Shown: positions 1 to 13,567, numbered from the stretch's first letter. The stretch is DNA of 64,000 nucleotides from Leifsonia psychrotolerans (GCF_013410665.1 NZ_JACCFM010000001.1:1550001-1614000), one strand, 5' to 3'. Numbers and translations: made by a program. The notes: generated by a model from the sequence alone, not told the origin.

Positions 1-184
1 CGTGGCGTTGCACCCCGAGACGACGCTCGATTTGGCCGAACTCGTCGAGTTCCTCCGCGAACAGCACATTGCCTCCTACAAGCTGCCCGAACACCTGCGC
101 GTGGTCGACGTGCTGCCGCGCAACCCCGTGGGCAAGGTCGTGAAGACTGAGCTGCGTCGGGCGCTCGCCGGGGCGGCCTCGTGA
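1..184 (+). CDS. Acyl-CoA synthetase (AMP-binding), C-terminal fragment
   Basis: Only the last 61 or so codons lie in the window; the gene begins upstream. The tail carries the typical C-terminal lid of ANL-superfamily acyl-CoA ligases: a YKLPEHLRVVDVLPRN stretch followed by the GK motif (NPVGKVVKTELRR) that holds the lysine which contacts the acyl-adenylate. The stop overlaps the GTG start of the following thiolase (GTGA), so the two are probably translationally coupled and work together in fatty-acyl or other CoA-thioester metabolism. Substrate cannot be inferred from this fragment. Confidence 0.85.
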   Translation, partial: VALHPETTLDLAELVEFLREQHIASYKLPEHLRVVDVLPRNPVGKVVKTELRRALAGAAS

Positions 185-1362
185 CGGGAGCGCTGATTCT
201 CGATGCCGTGCGCACCCCGCGCGCACGCGTGCGCCGTGGGGGCGGCACCCTCGCCGATATTCCGCCGGCCGACCTGCTGGCCGTTCTCCTGCGCCAGCTC
301 AGTGAGCGTGGCCTCCGCGACGACCGCGTCGATGACCTGATCGTCGGGGTGAGCACAGCGGTCGGTGAACAGGGCGGCAACGTCGGGCGCATTGCGGTGA
401 TGAACGCCGGCTGGGCCGACACCGTTCCCGCCGGAATGGTCTCACGCCTGTGCTGTTCGGGCCTCGACGCGGTCATCGCCGGGGCCGCACAGGTGCTCTC
501 CGGCGGTGCCGATCTGATCGTCGCCGCCGGGGTCGAGTCTATGTCGCGCGTGCCGATGCTCGCCGACGCGCCGGCGTTCGCACGTGATGCGGCCGCCGGT
601 GAGGCCGCCGGATTCGTCTCGATTGGGGTGTCGGCGGATGCCACGGCCCTCCGTGCCGGAATCTCACGCGCCGAACTGGACGCCTATGGAGTGCGCTCGC
701 AGCTGCGTTCGGCTGCGGCCCCGGCCTGGGAGTCGATCGTCGCGGTGTCCACTCCGGCGGGCGCGGTGCTGTCACACGACGAAGGTGCCCGCCCCGACAC
801 CACACTCGAATCGTTGGCCGAGCTGGCCCCCCTATTCGCCGACGACCCGCACTGGGAACGCGTCGAGCGACGTCTCGGTCTCACCAGTGGCCCCGATCGA
901 GGGCGGCACACGGTCGGCACCGCGCCTCAATTTGCGGATGCCGCCGCCACCGTCGTCTTGGCGTCCGAGGCCGGAGCCCGTGACGACGGTCGGCAGCCGC
1001 GCGGTCGAGTGCTCGGCTGGGCACAAGCCGCCGTACGCTCGCCGGGCCTTGGGGCCACCGTTCCCGCGAGCGTGAAGGCGCTCGCGCGTGCCGGCATCCG
1101 GGCGAACGAGCTGTCGGTGATCGAAGTGAACGAGTCGTTCGCGGTGACTCCGCTGCTGCTGACCCGCGAACTGGGCGTGTCCGCGGACATCGTCAACCCA
1201 CACGGCGGGGCCATCTCGGTCGGTCACCCCCTCGGGGCGTCCGGCGGGATTCTCATCGCGAACGCGCTCGACCACTTGCGGCGGCGCGGTGGTGGGTACG
1301 GGCTCGTCACGATCCCGGCGGCGCTGGGTCTGGCTACCGCGATCGTCATCGAGGCATTTTAG
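181..1362 (+). CDS. Thiolase family protein (acetyl-CoA acyltransferase-like), degenerate active site
   Basis: A 393-residue protein with the thiolase fold signature: N-terminal ILDAVRTPRA, the nucleophile region SRLCCSGLDAV (Cys91), NESFAV near residue 318 and GGAISVGHPLGASGG with the catalytic His near 346. Thiolases normally end with a CxG loop (for example CIGGG) whose Cys is the second catalytic base. Here that position reads VTIPAALGLATAIVIEAF and has no Cys. The acyl-enzyme could still form, but normal Claisen condensation or thiolysis is doubtful. It follows the acyl-CoA synthetase with a 4-nt overlap. The stop codon overlaps that of the convergent PPOX gene. The family is certain; the reaction is not. 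Confidence 0.85.
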   Translation: MTGALILDAVRTPRARVRRGGGTLADIPPADLLAVLLRQLSERGLRDDRVDDLIVGVSTAVGEQGGNVGRIAVMNAGWADTVPAGMVSRLCCSGLDAVIAGAAQVLSGGADLIVAAGVESMSRVPMLADAPAFARDAAAGEAAGFVSIGVSADATALRAGISRAELDAYGVRSQLRSAAAPAWESIVAVSTPAGAVLSHDEGARPDTTLESLAELAPLFADDPHWERVERRLGLTSGPDRGRHTVGTAPQFADAAATVVLASEAGARDDGRQPRGRVLGWAQAAVRSPGLGATVPASVKALARAGIRANELSVIEVNESFAVTPLLLTRELGVSADIVNPHGGAISVGHPLGASGGILIANALDHLRRRGGGYGLVTIPAALGLATAIVIEAF

Positions 1363-1778
1363 TCGGTGGCGGTCGTCTCGGTGGCGACCGTCGAGATGCG
1401 CAACACGACGCTGCCCGCCGTCTTCGATTTCAGTGCGCCGGCCAGACGAACGGCCGTGTACCGCACGCCATACTTCTCCTTCAGAGCCGCCTCGATGAGC
1501 ACCCGGGTGTCGGCATCCGGCGCGATCTCGGCATACGCCTGCACCGGTGTCGCCCCCTCACGGATGCCGCCACGCATGTCGCAGGCCACAAGCTCGACTT
1601 GCGGGTTCTGACGGATGCGCTTGACCTTGCCCGAGGTCTCACCCGTCGTCACCAGCACCTGACCGTCTGCGCTCTGCGCGATCCACACCGGTGTCGACAC
1701 GGCCTCCCCACTTTTTCGGTACGTGGTCAACAGCACATAGGTCTCGGCGGCGAGGCCAGAGAGAGCGAGATTCGTCAT
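1359..1778 (-). CDS. PPOX-class F420-dependent oxidoreductase
   Basis: A 139-residue split-barrel flavin/F420-binding protein. Family features: a TYVLLTTYRKSGEAVSTPVW start, the VTTGETSGKVKRIRQNP turn where cofactor phosphate is normally bound, and a VELVACDMRG strand. Members of this pyridoxamine-phosphate-oxidase-like family in actinobacteria often use deazaflavin F420 to reduce quinones, bilins or other small molecules; the substrate is unknown here. The start is chosen because a TACAGT -10 box lies 7 nt upstream, which implies a leaderless mRNA. It is divergent from the DUF427 gene and its stop overlaps the thiolase stop. Confidence 0.85.
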   Translation of the reverse strand: MTNLALSGLAAETYVLLTTYRKSGEAVSTPVWIAQSADGQVLVTTGETSGKVKRIRQNPQVELVACDMRGGIREGATPVQAYAEIAPDADTRVLIEAALKEKYGVRYTAVRLAGALKSKTAGSVVLRISTVATETTATD

Positions 1779-1785
1779 CAGCCCA

Positions 1786-1791
1786 ACTGTA
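1786..1791 (-). promoter_or_regulatory. -10 box (TACAGT) of PPOX gene, leaderless
   Basis: TACAGT on the minus strand sits 7 nt before the ATG at 1778, so transcription should begin at or next to the start codon. No Shine-Dalgarno sequence is present. Confidence 0.55.
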
Positions 1792-1850
1792 GATCACTCG
1801 ACAACAGACTGCAGACTGACGATGCGCAGCTGCGATTCAGCCCTGCGCAG

Positions 1851-1856
1851 TAGCCT
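1851..1856 (+). promoter_or_regulatory. -10 box (TAGCCT) of DUF427 gene, leaderless
   Basis: TAGCCT lies 6 nt before the ATG at 1863. No ribosome binding site is visible, consistent with a leaderless transcript. Confidence 0.5.
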
Positions 1857-1862
1857 GATGCC

Positions 1863-2360
1863 ATGACTCCCCCACGCCTGCGGCACCGTCGGATCGCTCC
1901 CCGCCCCGGGCAAGAATCCGTCTGGGACTATCCCCGACCGCCCCGCGTCGAACGCATGAGCCAGCGGGTCACGATCGACGTCGACGGGCAGCGCGTGGTC
2001 GACACCGGTGACGTTGTGCGCGTTCTCGAAACGAGCCATCCGCCGGTCTACTATCTGCCGCGCAGCGCGTTCGCGCCGGGCGTGCTGCAGCCGGCACCGG
2101 GACAGACCTTCTGCGAGTTCAAGGGCGAAGCGCGCTACCTTTCCGTCGGAAGCGCTGTGGGTGCGGCCTGGTTCTACCCGGCACCGACAGCCGGGTTCGA
2201 GCTGCTCGCCGACCGGGTCGCGGTCTACCCCGGCGCGATGGAGCGCTGCACGGTCGACGGGGAGAGCGTCACTGCGCAGGACGGCGACTTTTACGGCGGA
2301 TGGATCACGTCTCGCATCGTCGGCCCATTCAAGGGGGCACCCGGAACGTGGGGTTGGTGA
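1863..2360 (+). CDS. DUF427 domain-containing protein
   Basis: A 165-residue protein with a DUF427 beta-sandwich domain: V(T)IDVDGQRVVDTGDVVRVLETSHPPVYYLPR near residues 37-68, followed by FCEFKGEARYLSVG and the C-terminal FYGGWITSRIVGPFKG. Function of the family is unknown; members are small cytosolic proteins widespread in actinobacteria and proteobacteria. The start is supported by a TAGCCT box 6 nt upstream. Divergent from the PPOX gene, with an 84-bp gap containing both promoters. Confidence 0.85.
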   Translation: MTPPRLRHRRIAPRPGQESVWDYPRPPRVERMSQRVTIDVDGQRVVDTGDVVRVLETSHPPVYYLPRSAFAPGVLQPAPGQTFCEFKGEARYLSVGSAVGAAWFYPAPTAGFELLADRVAVYPGAMERCTVDGESVTAQDGDFYGGWITSRIVGPFKGAPGTWGW

Positions 2361-2425
2361 GGTGCGAGGAGCACAACCGCGGCATCCGTGATTGTGATCG
2401 CCGTGACATCGAGGGTCTCGCCCCG

Positions 2426-2431
2426 TAACGT
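2426..2431 (+). promoter_or_regulatory. -10 box (TAACGT) of TspO-like gene, leaderless
   Basis: TAACGT sits 6 nt before the ATG at 2438 with no ribosome binding site between them. Confidence 0.5.
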
Positions 2432-2437
2432 GGCAGC

Positions 2438-3298
2438 ATGACAGTCACGATCCCTCTGACCGCCTCGCCCCAGACCGCTGACCGCGTCAGGCAAGCCGTC
2501 GTCTTCGTTCTCTCGCTGCTGGCGATCGCCGGAGCGACGTTCGGCTCCGGTGCTTTTGGCGGAACTCCGATCCAGCAGGCTGCGGGTGGCGCCCTTGCCG
2601 CCGACGCCACCCTGATCGCGCCCGCCGGCCCGGCGTTCAGCATTTGGTCCGTCATCTACCTCGGGCTGCTTGCCTATGCGATCTGGCAGCTCTTCCCGAG
2701 CCAAGCCGCACGCATGGTGCATCGCCGAGTCGGCTACCTCATTGCCCTGTCCATGCTGCTCAACGCGGCGTGGATCGGAAGCGTTCAGCTCGGCAATGTG
2801 GGGCTCTCGGTGCTGGTGATCGTGTTGCTGCTTGTCGTCTTGGGCATCACGTTTGCACTGCTGCTGCGGACACAACGAAACACCACGACTCAGGGAGCGC
2901 GTGTCGCGGAGTCCATCGTGCTCGACGGAACCATGGGCCTCTATCTGGGGTGGGTGACCATCGCCACGGCCGCAAACGTCACGGCCTGGCTGACGGATCT
3001 CGGCTTCACCGGATGGGGCATCCAACCGGACGTGTGGGGAGTGGTCATCGTTGCCATTGCCGCGGCGGTCGGCGTTGCGACGGCGATCGCGGGACGCGGG
3101 CGTCTCACGCCGGCACTCTCGCTATCGTGGGGTCTCGCCTGGCTCGCCGTCGCTCGGCTCACCGGTGAGCCGGAATCACACGCGGTCGGCATTGCCGCCG
3201 TCATCGCGGCGGCGGTCGTGCTCGTTGCAGCAATTGCTCTGCGAATCGTCGCCCAGCGGTCGAGCGACGTCGCACCGCAGCTCATCGAGCCGGTATAG
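2438..3298 (+). CDS. TspO/MBR-related tryptophan-rich membrane protein
   Basis: A 286-residue integral membrane protein with about eight hydrophobic helices. Residues around 60-85 (IAPAGPAFSIWSVIYLGLLAYAIWQ) and 165-190 (GLYLGWVTIATAANVTAWL) match the long TspO/MBR-related family, which is related to tryptophan-rich sensory proteins but carries extra C-terminal helices. TspO proteins bind tetrapyrroles and are linked to stress responses; whether this longer form does so is unknown. Monocistronic by position, with its own leaderless promoter. Only the family call is secure. Confidence 0.75.
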   Translation: MTVTIPLTASPQTADRVRQAVVFVLSLLAIAGATFGSGAFGGTPIQQAAGGALAADATLIAPAGPAFSIWSVIYLGLLAYAIWQLFPSQAARMVHRRVGYLIALSMLLNAAWIGSVQLGNVGLSVLVIVLLLVVLGITFALLLRTQRNTTTQGARVAESIVLDGTMGLYLGWVTIATAANVTAWLTDLGFTGWGIQPDVWGVVIVAIAAAVGVATAIAGRGRLTPALSLSWGLAWLAVARLTGEPESHAVGIAAVIAAAVVLVAAIALRIVAQRSSDVAPQLIEPV

Positions 3299-3331
3299 CG
3301 TGGGTATTCCGTCTTAATGAGAGGACCAGTC

Positions 3332-3619
3332 ATGGCCGAATTCCCGCGTCCGCTCGACGTCACATTCTCTGCGCCGATCGGCGTGATTGTGAAAGAAGAG
3401 GTCTGGTCCTGCGTCGAGATGCCCGATTCGGTGGCGTTCTTCGGCACGGGCAGATCAGTCAAGGTCGTCGCGACGGTCGACGAGGTGCCACTCACCGCGG
3501 CCTTCATGCCAACGGGCACCGGCGGTCATATGCTCTCCATCAGCGCCAAACTTCGAAAGAAGCTGGGCAAGGAGATCGGTGATGTCGTGGCCGTGCATCT
3601 TTCGGAGCGACTGAGCTGA
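3332..3619 (+). CDS. DUF1905 domain-containing protein
   Basis: A 95-residue protein: FSAPIGVIVKEEVWSCVEMPDSVAFFGTGRSVKVVATVDEVPLTAAFMPTGTGGHMLSISAKLRKKLGKEIGDVVAVHL. This is the DUF1905 beta-barrel, often found fused to a YdeI/OmpD-associated C-terminal domain that is absent here. Biochemical role unknown. The ATG at 3332 is preferred over the in-frame ATG at 3317 because a GAGAGGA ribosome binding site sits about 6 nt before it. It lies 33 nt after the TspO-like gene and may be co-transcribed with it. Confidence 0.8.
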   Translation: MAEFPRPLDVTFSAPIGVIVKEEVWSCVEMPDSVAFFGTGRSVKVVATVDEVPLTAAFMPTGTGGHMLSISAKLRKKLGKEIGDVVAVHLSERLS

Positions 3620-3711
3620 CCCTCGGCCCGCGCTAGCCTGCGCCCAACGGCAGCGCCTTCACCGCAGAGACGTTTTGTCCCGAAGGCCCCGGTGGCTGTG
3701 CCGGTAAAACC

Positions 3712-3749
3712 ACAGAAGTCCCGGCCTCAAAGGAGACCAGGACTTCTGT
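3712..3749 (-). terminator. Hairpin terminator after tRNA-fMet copy 1
   Basis: Inverted repeat with ACAGAAGTCC and GGACTTCTGT arms, directly downstream of the minus-strand tRNA and followed in that direction by a short T run. The same hairpin with compensatory changes in its inner stem follows the second tRNA copy. Confidence 0.7.
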
Positions 3750-3754
3750 TTTCG

Positions 3755-3828
3755 TTGCGGGGACAGGATTTGAACCTGCGACCTCTGGGTTATGAGCCCA
3801 GCGAGCTACCGAACTGCTCCACCCCGCG
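3755..3828 (-). tRNA. Initiator tRNA-Met (CAU), copy 1
   Basis: A 74-nt cloverleaf read on the minus strand. Acceptor arm CGCGGGG pairs with CCCCGCA and leaves the C1-A72 mismatch typical of bacterial initiator tRNA. The anticodon arm is GGG-CTCATAA-CCC, with the three G-C pairs diagnostic of tRNA-fMet. The T arm is GCAGG-TTCAAAT-CCTGT. CCA is not encoded. An identical gene lies at 17420-17493. Confidence 0.95.
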
Positions 3829-3930
3829 CTACAAGATCAATAGTAGCCGACGTTGTGCGGGCCGAAGTCCACGGCTTTGCAGCCGGGCGTGTCGACGCCC
3901 CACACCTGCCCCCAAACGCACGAGCTCGGC

Positions 3931-4284
3931 TCAACGGCGCAGCACCGCTTCGACGTAGCCGAGCGCGGCCTCGCGAGTGACACCCAGCTCATGAATCCGT
4001 TCCGCATATGCCTCCGCGGCTTCGAGTGCCGCTCGTTCCGGGAAATCCTGCGGGCGCACGAAAGAGCCGGCCCTCCCCCGGGTCTCGATGAAGCCCGCGG
4101 CTTCAAGCTCTTTGAAAGCCCGCGCAACAGTATTCGTCGCGAGCGCCAGATCGGCGGCGAGCCGCCGAACCGTCGGAAGCCGCGTGCCGGCCACCAAATC
4201 TCCCGTCGAGATCAATTCGATGACCTGCACGCGCAGTTGCTCGAACGGCGGAATGGTCGAGTGGGCGTCGATCGTCACGTTCAT
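3931..4284 (-). CDS. GntR-family transcriptional regulator (YtrA-like, short)
   Basis: A 117-residue protein with an N-terminal winged helix: PPFEQLRVQVIELISTGDL, then the recognition-helix region VRRLAADLALATNTVARAFKELEAAGFIETRGRAGSFV. Only about 45 residues follow it, with no ligand-binding FCD, UTRA or aminotransferase domain, as in the YtrA subfamily. It begins 40 nt after the stop of the UvrA-like gene on the same strand and is probably in the same transcript. YtrA-type repressors usually control ABC-type exporters next to them, which makes the UvrA-like ATPase gene the likely target (inference). Confidence 0.85.
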   Translation of the reverse strand: MNVTIDAHSTIPPFEQLRVQVIELISTGDLVAGTRLPTVRRLAADLALATNTVARAFKELEAAGFIETRGRAGSFVRPQDFPERAALEAAEAYAERIHELGVTREAALGYVEAVLRR

Positions 4285-4324
4285 GGAACCTCCGTTGGTC
4301 GTGCTGAGTCGAGCTGGCGTGGGC

Positions 4325-6712
<2,388 letters not shown>

Positions 6713-6834
6713 CGTGTCTCCCTCTGCGCGGCGGAAGCGCCCGCGTGGACTACTGTATCGACGGCGCGCCCCGGCGAGCTGACCAGCACGGGACCTTCTC
6801 CCTCGGTGCCACACTCTTGGCACACCACGCGTAC

Positions 6835-9654
<2,820 letters not shown>

Positions 9655-9706
9655 CAGATTCCTCCACGGACATCCCGGCTTCGCACACGGAAACCGCTTC
9701 CGCCTC

Positions 9707-9735
9707 ATCGTCTGGCGAGGCTGCGCCACTGTCAA
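9707..9735 (-). promoter_or_regulatory. Candidate acnA promoter
   Basis: On the minus strand a perfect TTGACA (-35) is followed after 17 nt by GACGAT (-10-like), giving a predicted leader of about 45 nt that contains the GGAGGAA ribosome binding site of acnA. The -10 match is weak. Confidence 0.35.
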
Positions 9736-9822
9736 CTGCTCACCGATCCCCGTTGACTCCGAGAGGGCGACGAGTAGCGTGGCGAGCGGACCGGATCTTT
9801 GGACCACGAAGGGTCATGAACC

Positions 9823-11673
9823 ATGAACCAATTTGACCGCGTCCGCCAGCTGGCCGCCCAGCTGCGGGTCGACTCCATTCGCTGCAGCACCCGGGCTGGC
9901 TCCGGACATCCCACCTCCTCGTTGTCGGCGGCCGATCTCATGGCCGTGCTGCTTGTCGGCCATCTGCGTTACGACTGGGATCAGCCCGAGCAGGCGAACA
10001 ACGATCATCTAATCTTCTCCAAGGGCCATGCATCCCCGTTGTTGTATTCGATGTTCCGAGCCGTCGGAGTGATCGGCGACGCTGAACTGGTCGACTCCTA
10101 CCGTCGGCTCGGGGCTCGTTTGCAAGGCCACCCCACTCCGGTACTGCCGTGGGTCGATGTGGCGACGGGGTCGCTCGGGCAAGGACTGCCCGATGCGGTC
10201 GGTGTGGCTTTGGCCGGTAAGTATCTGGATCACCTGCCTTTTCACACCTGGGTACTGTGCGGGGACAGCGAAACTGCAGAAGGATCCGTCTGGGAGGCGC
10301 TGGACAAGGCCAGCTTCTACAAACTCGGCAACCTCACCGCGATCATCGACGTCAACCGGCTCGGCCAACGCGGGCCCACCGAACTGGAATGGGATCTTCG
10401 GCGCTATGCAGCAAGGGTCGAAGCCTTTGGCTGCCGTGCGCTGATCATCGATGGGCACGATCTGGATGCCATCGACCAGGCCCTGACCGAGGCGCGTTTG
10501 GCAACGGACAAGCCCACGGTCGTGTTGGCACGCACCATCAAGGCCAAGGGTGTCCCCGAGATCGAGGACAAAAACGGCTGGCATGGCAAGGCGTTGCCTC
10601 CAGAGATGGCGGAACGCGCCATCTCCGCTCTGGGCGGTGTGACCGACCTCCTCATCAGCACCGACGCGCCTCAACGGCTGGCGTCGGCAATCACCGCCGA
10701 CCCGACAGCACACGTGACTCTGCCCCGTTATGAGGTGGGCGAGAAGGTGGCAACGCGTGTCGCGTTCGGTGCGGCAATCGCCGCGTTGGCCGTTCGCCCC
10801 GAGATTGTGGTGGTTGACGGGGAAGTGGGCAACTCCACGCACGCGGACGAGTTCCAGAAGGTCTGCCCCGATCGGTACTTCGAGATGTTCATCGCCGAGC
10901 AGCAACTGATTGCGACGACGGTCGGGCTGGCGGTGCGCGGTTATGTGGCGTTCGCCTCCACGTTCGCTGTGTTCTTCTCCCGTGCTTTCGATTTCATCAG
11001 GATGGCCGGAATCTCCCAGGTGAACATTCGTCTGGTCGGCTCCCATGCTGGTGTCGAGATCGGTGAAGACGGTCCGTCCCAGATGGCTTTGGAAGACCTC
11101 GCCTCGGTGCGCGCAGTGCACGGTTCCGTCATCCTCTACCCGAGTGACGCCGCCTCGGCGGTCCGACTGACAGCGGTGATGGCTGACACCGCCGGAATCG
11201 TCTACCTGCGCACCACCCGCGGCGCTTACCCGGTTATTTACGGGCCCGACGAGGAATTCCCCGTCGGCGGGTCGAAAACTCTGCGATCCACCCCGAAAGA
11301 CCAGGTCGCCCTGATTGGGGCCGGAGTCACTCTCCATGAGTGTCTGGCCGCCGCGGATCAGCTCGCCAACACGGGGATCTCGGCGCGGGTCATCGACCTC
11401 TACAGCATCAAACCTCTCGACCGGGAGAATCTGATCGAGGCGTGCCGGGTCACCGGAAGTCGTCTGGTCGTGGTCGAGGACCACTACCCGGAGGGTGGCA
11501 TCGGCAGCGCCGTGCTCGAAGCGCTCGCCGACGCCGACGTGCACGCCCTGCACCTGACCCATCTCGCCGTCCGGGGCCTCCCCACATCGGGAACCCCGGC
11601 GGAGCTGCTGGATGTCGCCGGTATCTCGTCGCGGCATATCGTCGCCGCCGCAGAACGGTTGGCCGGTCGCTAG
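9823..11673 (+). CDS. tkt: Transketolase
   Basis: A 616-residue single-chain transketolase transferring two-carbon ketol units in the pentose phosphate pathway with thiamine diphosphate. The N-terminal TPP domain shows AGSGHPTSSLSAADLMAVLL, GSLGQGLPDAVGVALAGK and the Mg-TPP motif GDSETAEGSVWEALDKAS...VDVN-like DVNRLGQ. The pyrimidine domain begins near residue 310 (ATRVAFGAAIAAL) with the catalytic-Glu region IAEQQLIATTVGLAVRG. The length and motifs resemble the shorter animal/actinobacterial-type transketolases rather than the 660-residue E. coli type. A GAAGGG sequence lies upstream of the ATG. The flavin reductase gene follows after 30 nt on the same strand. Confidence 0.92.
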   Translation: MNQFDRVRQLAAQLRVDSIRCSTRAGSGHPTSSLSAADLMAVLLVGHLRYDWDQPEQANNDHLIFSKGHASPLLYSMFRAVGVIGDAELVDSYRRLGARLQGHPTPVLPWVDVATGSLGQGLPDAVGVALAGKYLDHLPFHTWVLCGDSETAEGSVWEALDKASFYKLGNLTAIIDVNRLGQRGPTELEWDLRRYAARVEAFGCRALIIDGHDLDAIDQALTEARLATDKPTVVLARTIKAKGVPEIEDKNGWHGKALPPEMAERAISALGGVTDLLISTDAPQRLASAITADPTAHVTLPRYEVGEKVATRVAFGAAIAALAVRPEIVVVDGEVGNSTHADEFQKVCPDRYFEMFIAEQQLIATTVGLAVRGYVAFASTFAVFFSRAFDFIRMAGISQVNIRLVGSHAGVEIGEDGPSQMALEDLASVRAVHGSVILYPSDAASAVRLTAVMADTAGIVYLRTTRGAYPVIYGPDEEFPVGGSKTLRSTPKDQVALIGAGVTLHECLAAADQLANTGISARVIDLYSIKPLDRENLIEACRVTGSRLVVVEDHYPEGGIGSAVLEALADADVHALHLTHLAVRGLPTSGTPAELLDVAGISSRHIVAAAERLAGR

Positions 11674-11703
11674 GCCGGTGACACGCGAAGGAGGGTTTTA
11701 TCC

Positions 11704-12426
11704 ATGGCATTGCCACGCACGAGGTTGGTTGCGAAAGTGGAAGCTGCCGAGGGGACGATGTCGTTCCATTTCGAGAAGCCGAGCGGTTTTCACTACACGG
11801 CCGGACAATTCGCTGACTACACACTGCTGTCGCCTCGGGAAACCGATAGCGAGGGCAACATTCGCGGCTTTTCCTTGTCCAGTGCACCGTTTGAACCCAC
11901 TCTGATGGCGACAACGCGACTCCGCGACACCGCGTTCAAACGCGTCCTCACGACCATGCCGATCGGCACCGAACTCGAACTGGACGCCCCCTACGGATCC
12001 TTCACCCTCCACAACAACACCAATCGGCCGGCCGTCTTCCTCACGGGCGGGATCGGAATTACACCGGTGCGCAGCATCGCCCTGCAATCCACTCACGACG
12101 CAACCGGACACACCATCGTCGTGTTCTACTCCCACCACCGACCCGAAGACGCTGCCTTCCTGACTGAGTTCGGCGTTGCCGCTGCGACGAACGAGAACCT
12201 TACTTTCGTGCCGACAATGACCCAACCCGAACGGTCCTCGGATGGCTGGGACGGCGAGACGGGATACATCGACAAAGCAATGCTTGCCCGTCACCTCGGC
12301 GACCTGACCACACCCATCTACTACCTGTGCGGTCCGGCACGCATGGTCACGGCGATGCGCACCCTCCTGAACGCTGCCGGTGTCGACGACGATGACATCC
12401 GCACCGAGGAATTCACGGGCTACTGA
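11704..12426 (+). CDS. Ferredoxin-NADP reductase-like flavoprotein
   Basis: A 240-residue FNR-superfamily oxidoreductase. The FAD domain is marked by YTAGQFADYTLL and RGFSLSSAP (RxxS flavin motif). The pyridine-nucleotide domain shows LTGGIGITPVRSIA and YYLCGPARMVTAMRTLL. It lacks a C-terminal 2Fe-2S domain, so a separate ferredoxin or other acceptor is expected. Excellent AAGGAGG ribosome binding site before the ATG. Co-oriented with transketolase 30 nt upstream; the partner protein is unknown. Confidence 0.85.
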   Translation: MALPRTRLVAKVEAAEGTMSFHFEKPSGFHYTAGQFADYTLLSPRETDSEGNIRGFSLSSAPFEPTLMATTRLRDTAFKRVLTTMPIGTELELDAPYGSFTLHNNTNRPAVFLTGGIGITPVRSIALQSTHDATGHTIVVFYSHHRPEDAAFLTEFGVAAATNENLTFVPTMTQPERSSDGWDGETGYIDKAMLARHLGDLTTPIYYLCGPARMVTAMRTLLNAAGVDDDDIRTEEFTGY

Positions 12427-12480
12427 ACGGATGACGTTGATGCACAGCGCACCACCCGCGGACTGAGGAAGAGGATAGTC

Positions 12481-12765
12481 ATGGACGCGGCAGCAGCAGT
12501 TCGCCTCCTGGTTCTGGCGATTCCGACGGGCTGCGTCGCCAGCTACGGCGAGATCGGGCGCACACTGGGAATCGGCCCCCGGCAAGCGGGACGGGCGGTC
12601 TCGCGCCTTGACGACGACGTACCGTGGTGGCGGGTCGTTTACGCCGACGGCACACCGGCGACGTGCCATGGGGGCACAGCTCGAATCCTGCTCGAAGCGG
12701 AAGGAGTTCCGTTCCACGACGGTCGCGTCGACAGGGCAAAGATCAAGACTGCTCGCCTCCGTTGA
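12481..12765 (+). CDS. MGMT-family alkyltransferase-like protein (ATL)
   Basis: A 94-residue protein matching the DNA-binding domain of O6-alkylguanine-DNA alkyltransferase: PTGCVASYGEIGRTLGIGPRQAGRAVSRL (helix-turn-helix with the Arg finger region), then the active-site segment. In MGMT this segment is PCHRV with the alkyl-acceptor Cys; here it is PWWRVV, so the Cys is Trp as in ATL proteins. ATLs bind O6-alkylguanine without repairing it and hand the lesion to nucleotide excision repair. GAGGAAGAGG precedes the ATG. A UvrA paralogue is encoded 6 kb away, but no operon link is visible. Confidence 0.85.
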   Translation: MDAAAAVRLLVLAIPTGCVASYGEIGRTLGIGPRQAGRAVSRLDDDVPWWRVVYADGTPATCHGGTARILLEAEGVPFHDGRVDRAKIKTARLR

Positions 12766-12808
12766 TCTGAACCCAGTCGACGCGCCAGTCGATTGAGTGG
12801 GGGTCGAA

Positions 12809-13567
12809 TTATCGGGGGTCGGTTCTGCCCCGGGTCAGGGCGGAGAGCACGTCACTGTTGAGCTGAGAGATGACAGAGAGCGGGACTCCAACCGGGCAGA
12901 CAGCTGTGCACTCACCGATTTGCGTGCAGCCGCCGAATCCTTCGGCATCATGCTGACCAATCATGGCCACGGCGCGGGAGTCCCGTTCGGGTTGGCCTTG
13001 GGGCAGGGAACCGAGATGGGTTACCTTTGCTCCGGTGAAAAGCATCGCCGACCCGTTGGGGCAGGCTGCGACACAGGCACCACAGCCGATACAGACGGCG
13101 GCGTCGAAGGCACGGTCGGCGTCGTCTTTCGGCACCAGGGTGGCGTGCGCGTCGGGAGCCGCTCCGGTTGTGGCGCTGATGTATCCACCCGCCTGGATAA
13201 TGCGATCCAGTGCGCTGCGGTCGACAATGAGGTCTTTCACGATCGGGAACGGGCCGGCACGCCAGGGCTCGACGTCGATCACATCGCCATCGCCGAAATG
13301 GCGCAGATGCAACTGGCACACGGCGGTCAGTGCCTCGGGGCCGTGGGCTATCCCGTTGATGACCAGGCTGCACATTCCGCAAATCCCTTCGCGGCAATCG
13401 CTGTCGAAGGCGACGGGGTCGTCTCCGGACAGAGTCAGCCGCTCGTTGAGCACGTCCAGCATCTCCAGAAACGACATATCGGGCGATACATCCGGAACAC
13501 CATAGGTGACCATGCGCCCCGTATCGTCGCCCTCCTTCTGCCGCCAAATTCGTAGGGTGATGTTCAT
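12809..13567 (-). CDS. sdhB: Succinate dehydrogenase iron-sulfur subunit
   Basis: A 252-residue SdhB/FrdB subunit carrying electrons from SdhA FAD to the membrane anchor. N-terminal 2Fe-2S ferredoxin domain: [18 protein letters not shown] plus a later Cys ([12 protein letters not shown]). C-terminal clusters: [14 protein letters not shown] and [17 protein letters not shown]. Start ATG at 13567 overlaps the sdhA stop (ATGA), so sdhC-sdhA-sdhB is a coupled operon. The set resembles the three-subunit SdhCAB type of Corynebacterium and Bacillus rather than the four-subunit enzyme. Confidence 0.95.
   Translation of the reverse strand: MNITLRIWRQKEGDDTGRMVTYGVPDVSPDMSFLEMLDVLNERLTLSGDDPVAFDSDCREGICGMCSLVINGIAHGPEALTAVCQLHLRHFGDGDVIDVEPWRAGPFPIVKDLIVDRSALDRIIQAGGYISATTGAAPDAHATLVPKDDADRAFDAAVCIGCGACVAACPNGSAMLFTGAKVTHLGSLPQGQPERDSRAVAMIGQHDAEGFGGCTQIGECTAVCPVGVPLSVISQLNSDVLSALTRGRTDPR

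Noticed and set aside
10009..11637. Minus-strand open reading of 542 codons inside the transketolase region
   Set aside because: It is the reverse complement of a clear transketolase; the protein has no recognisable motif.
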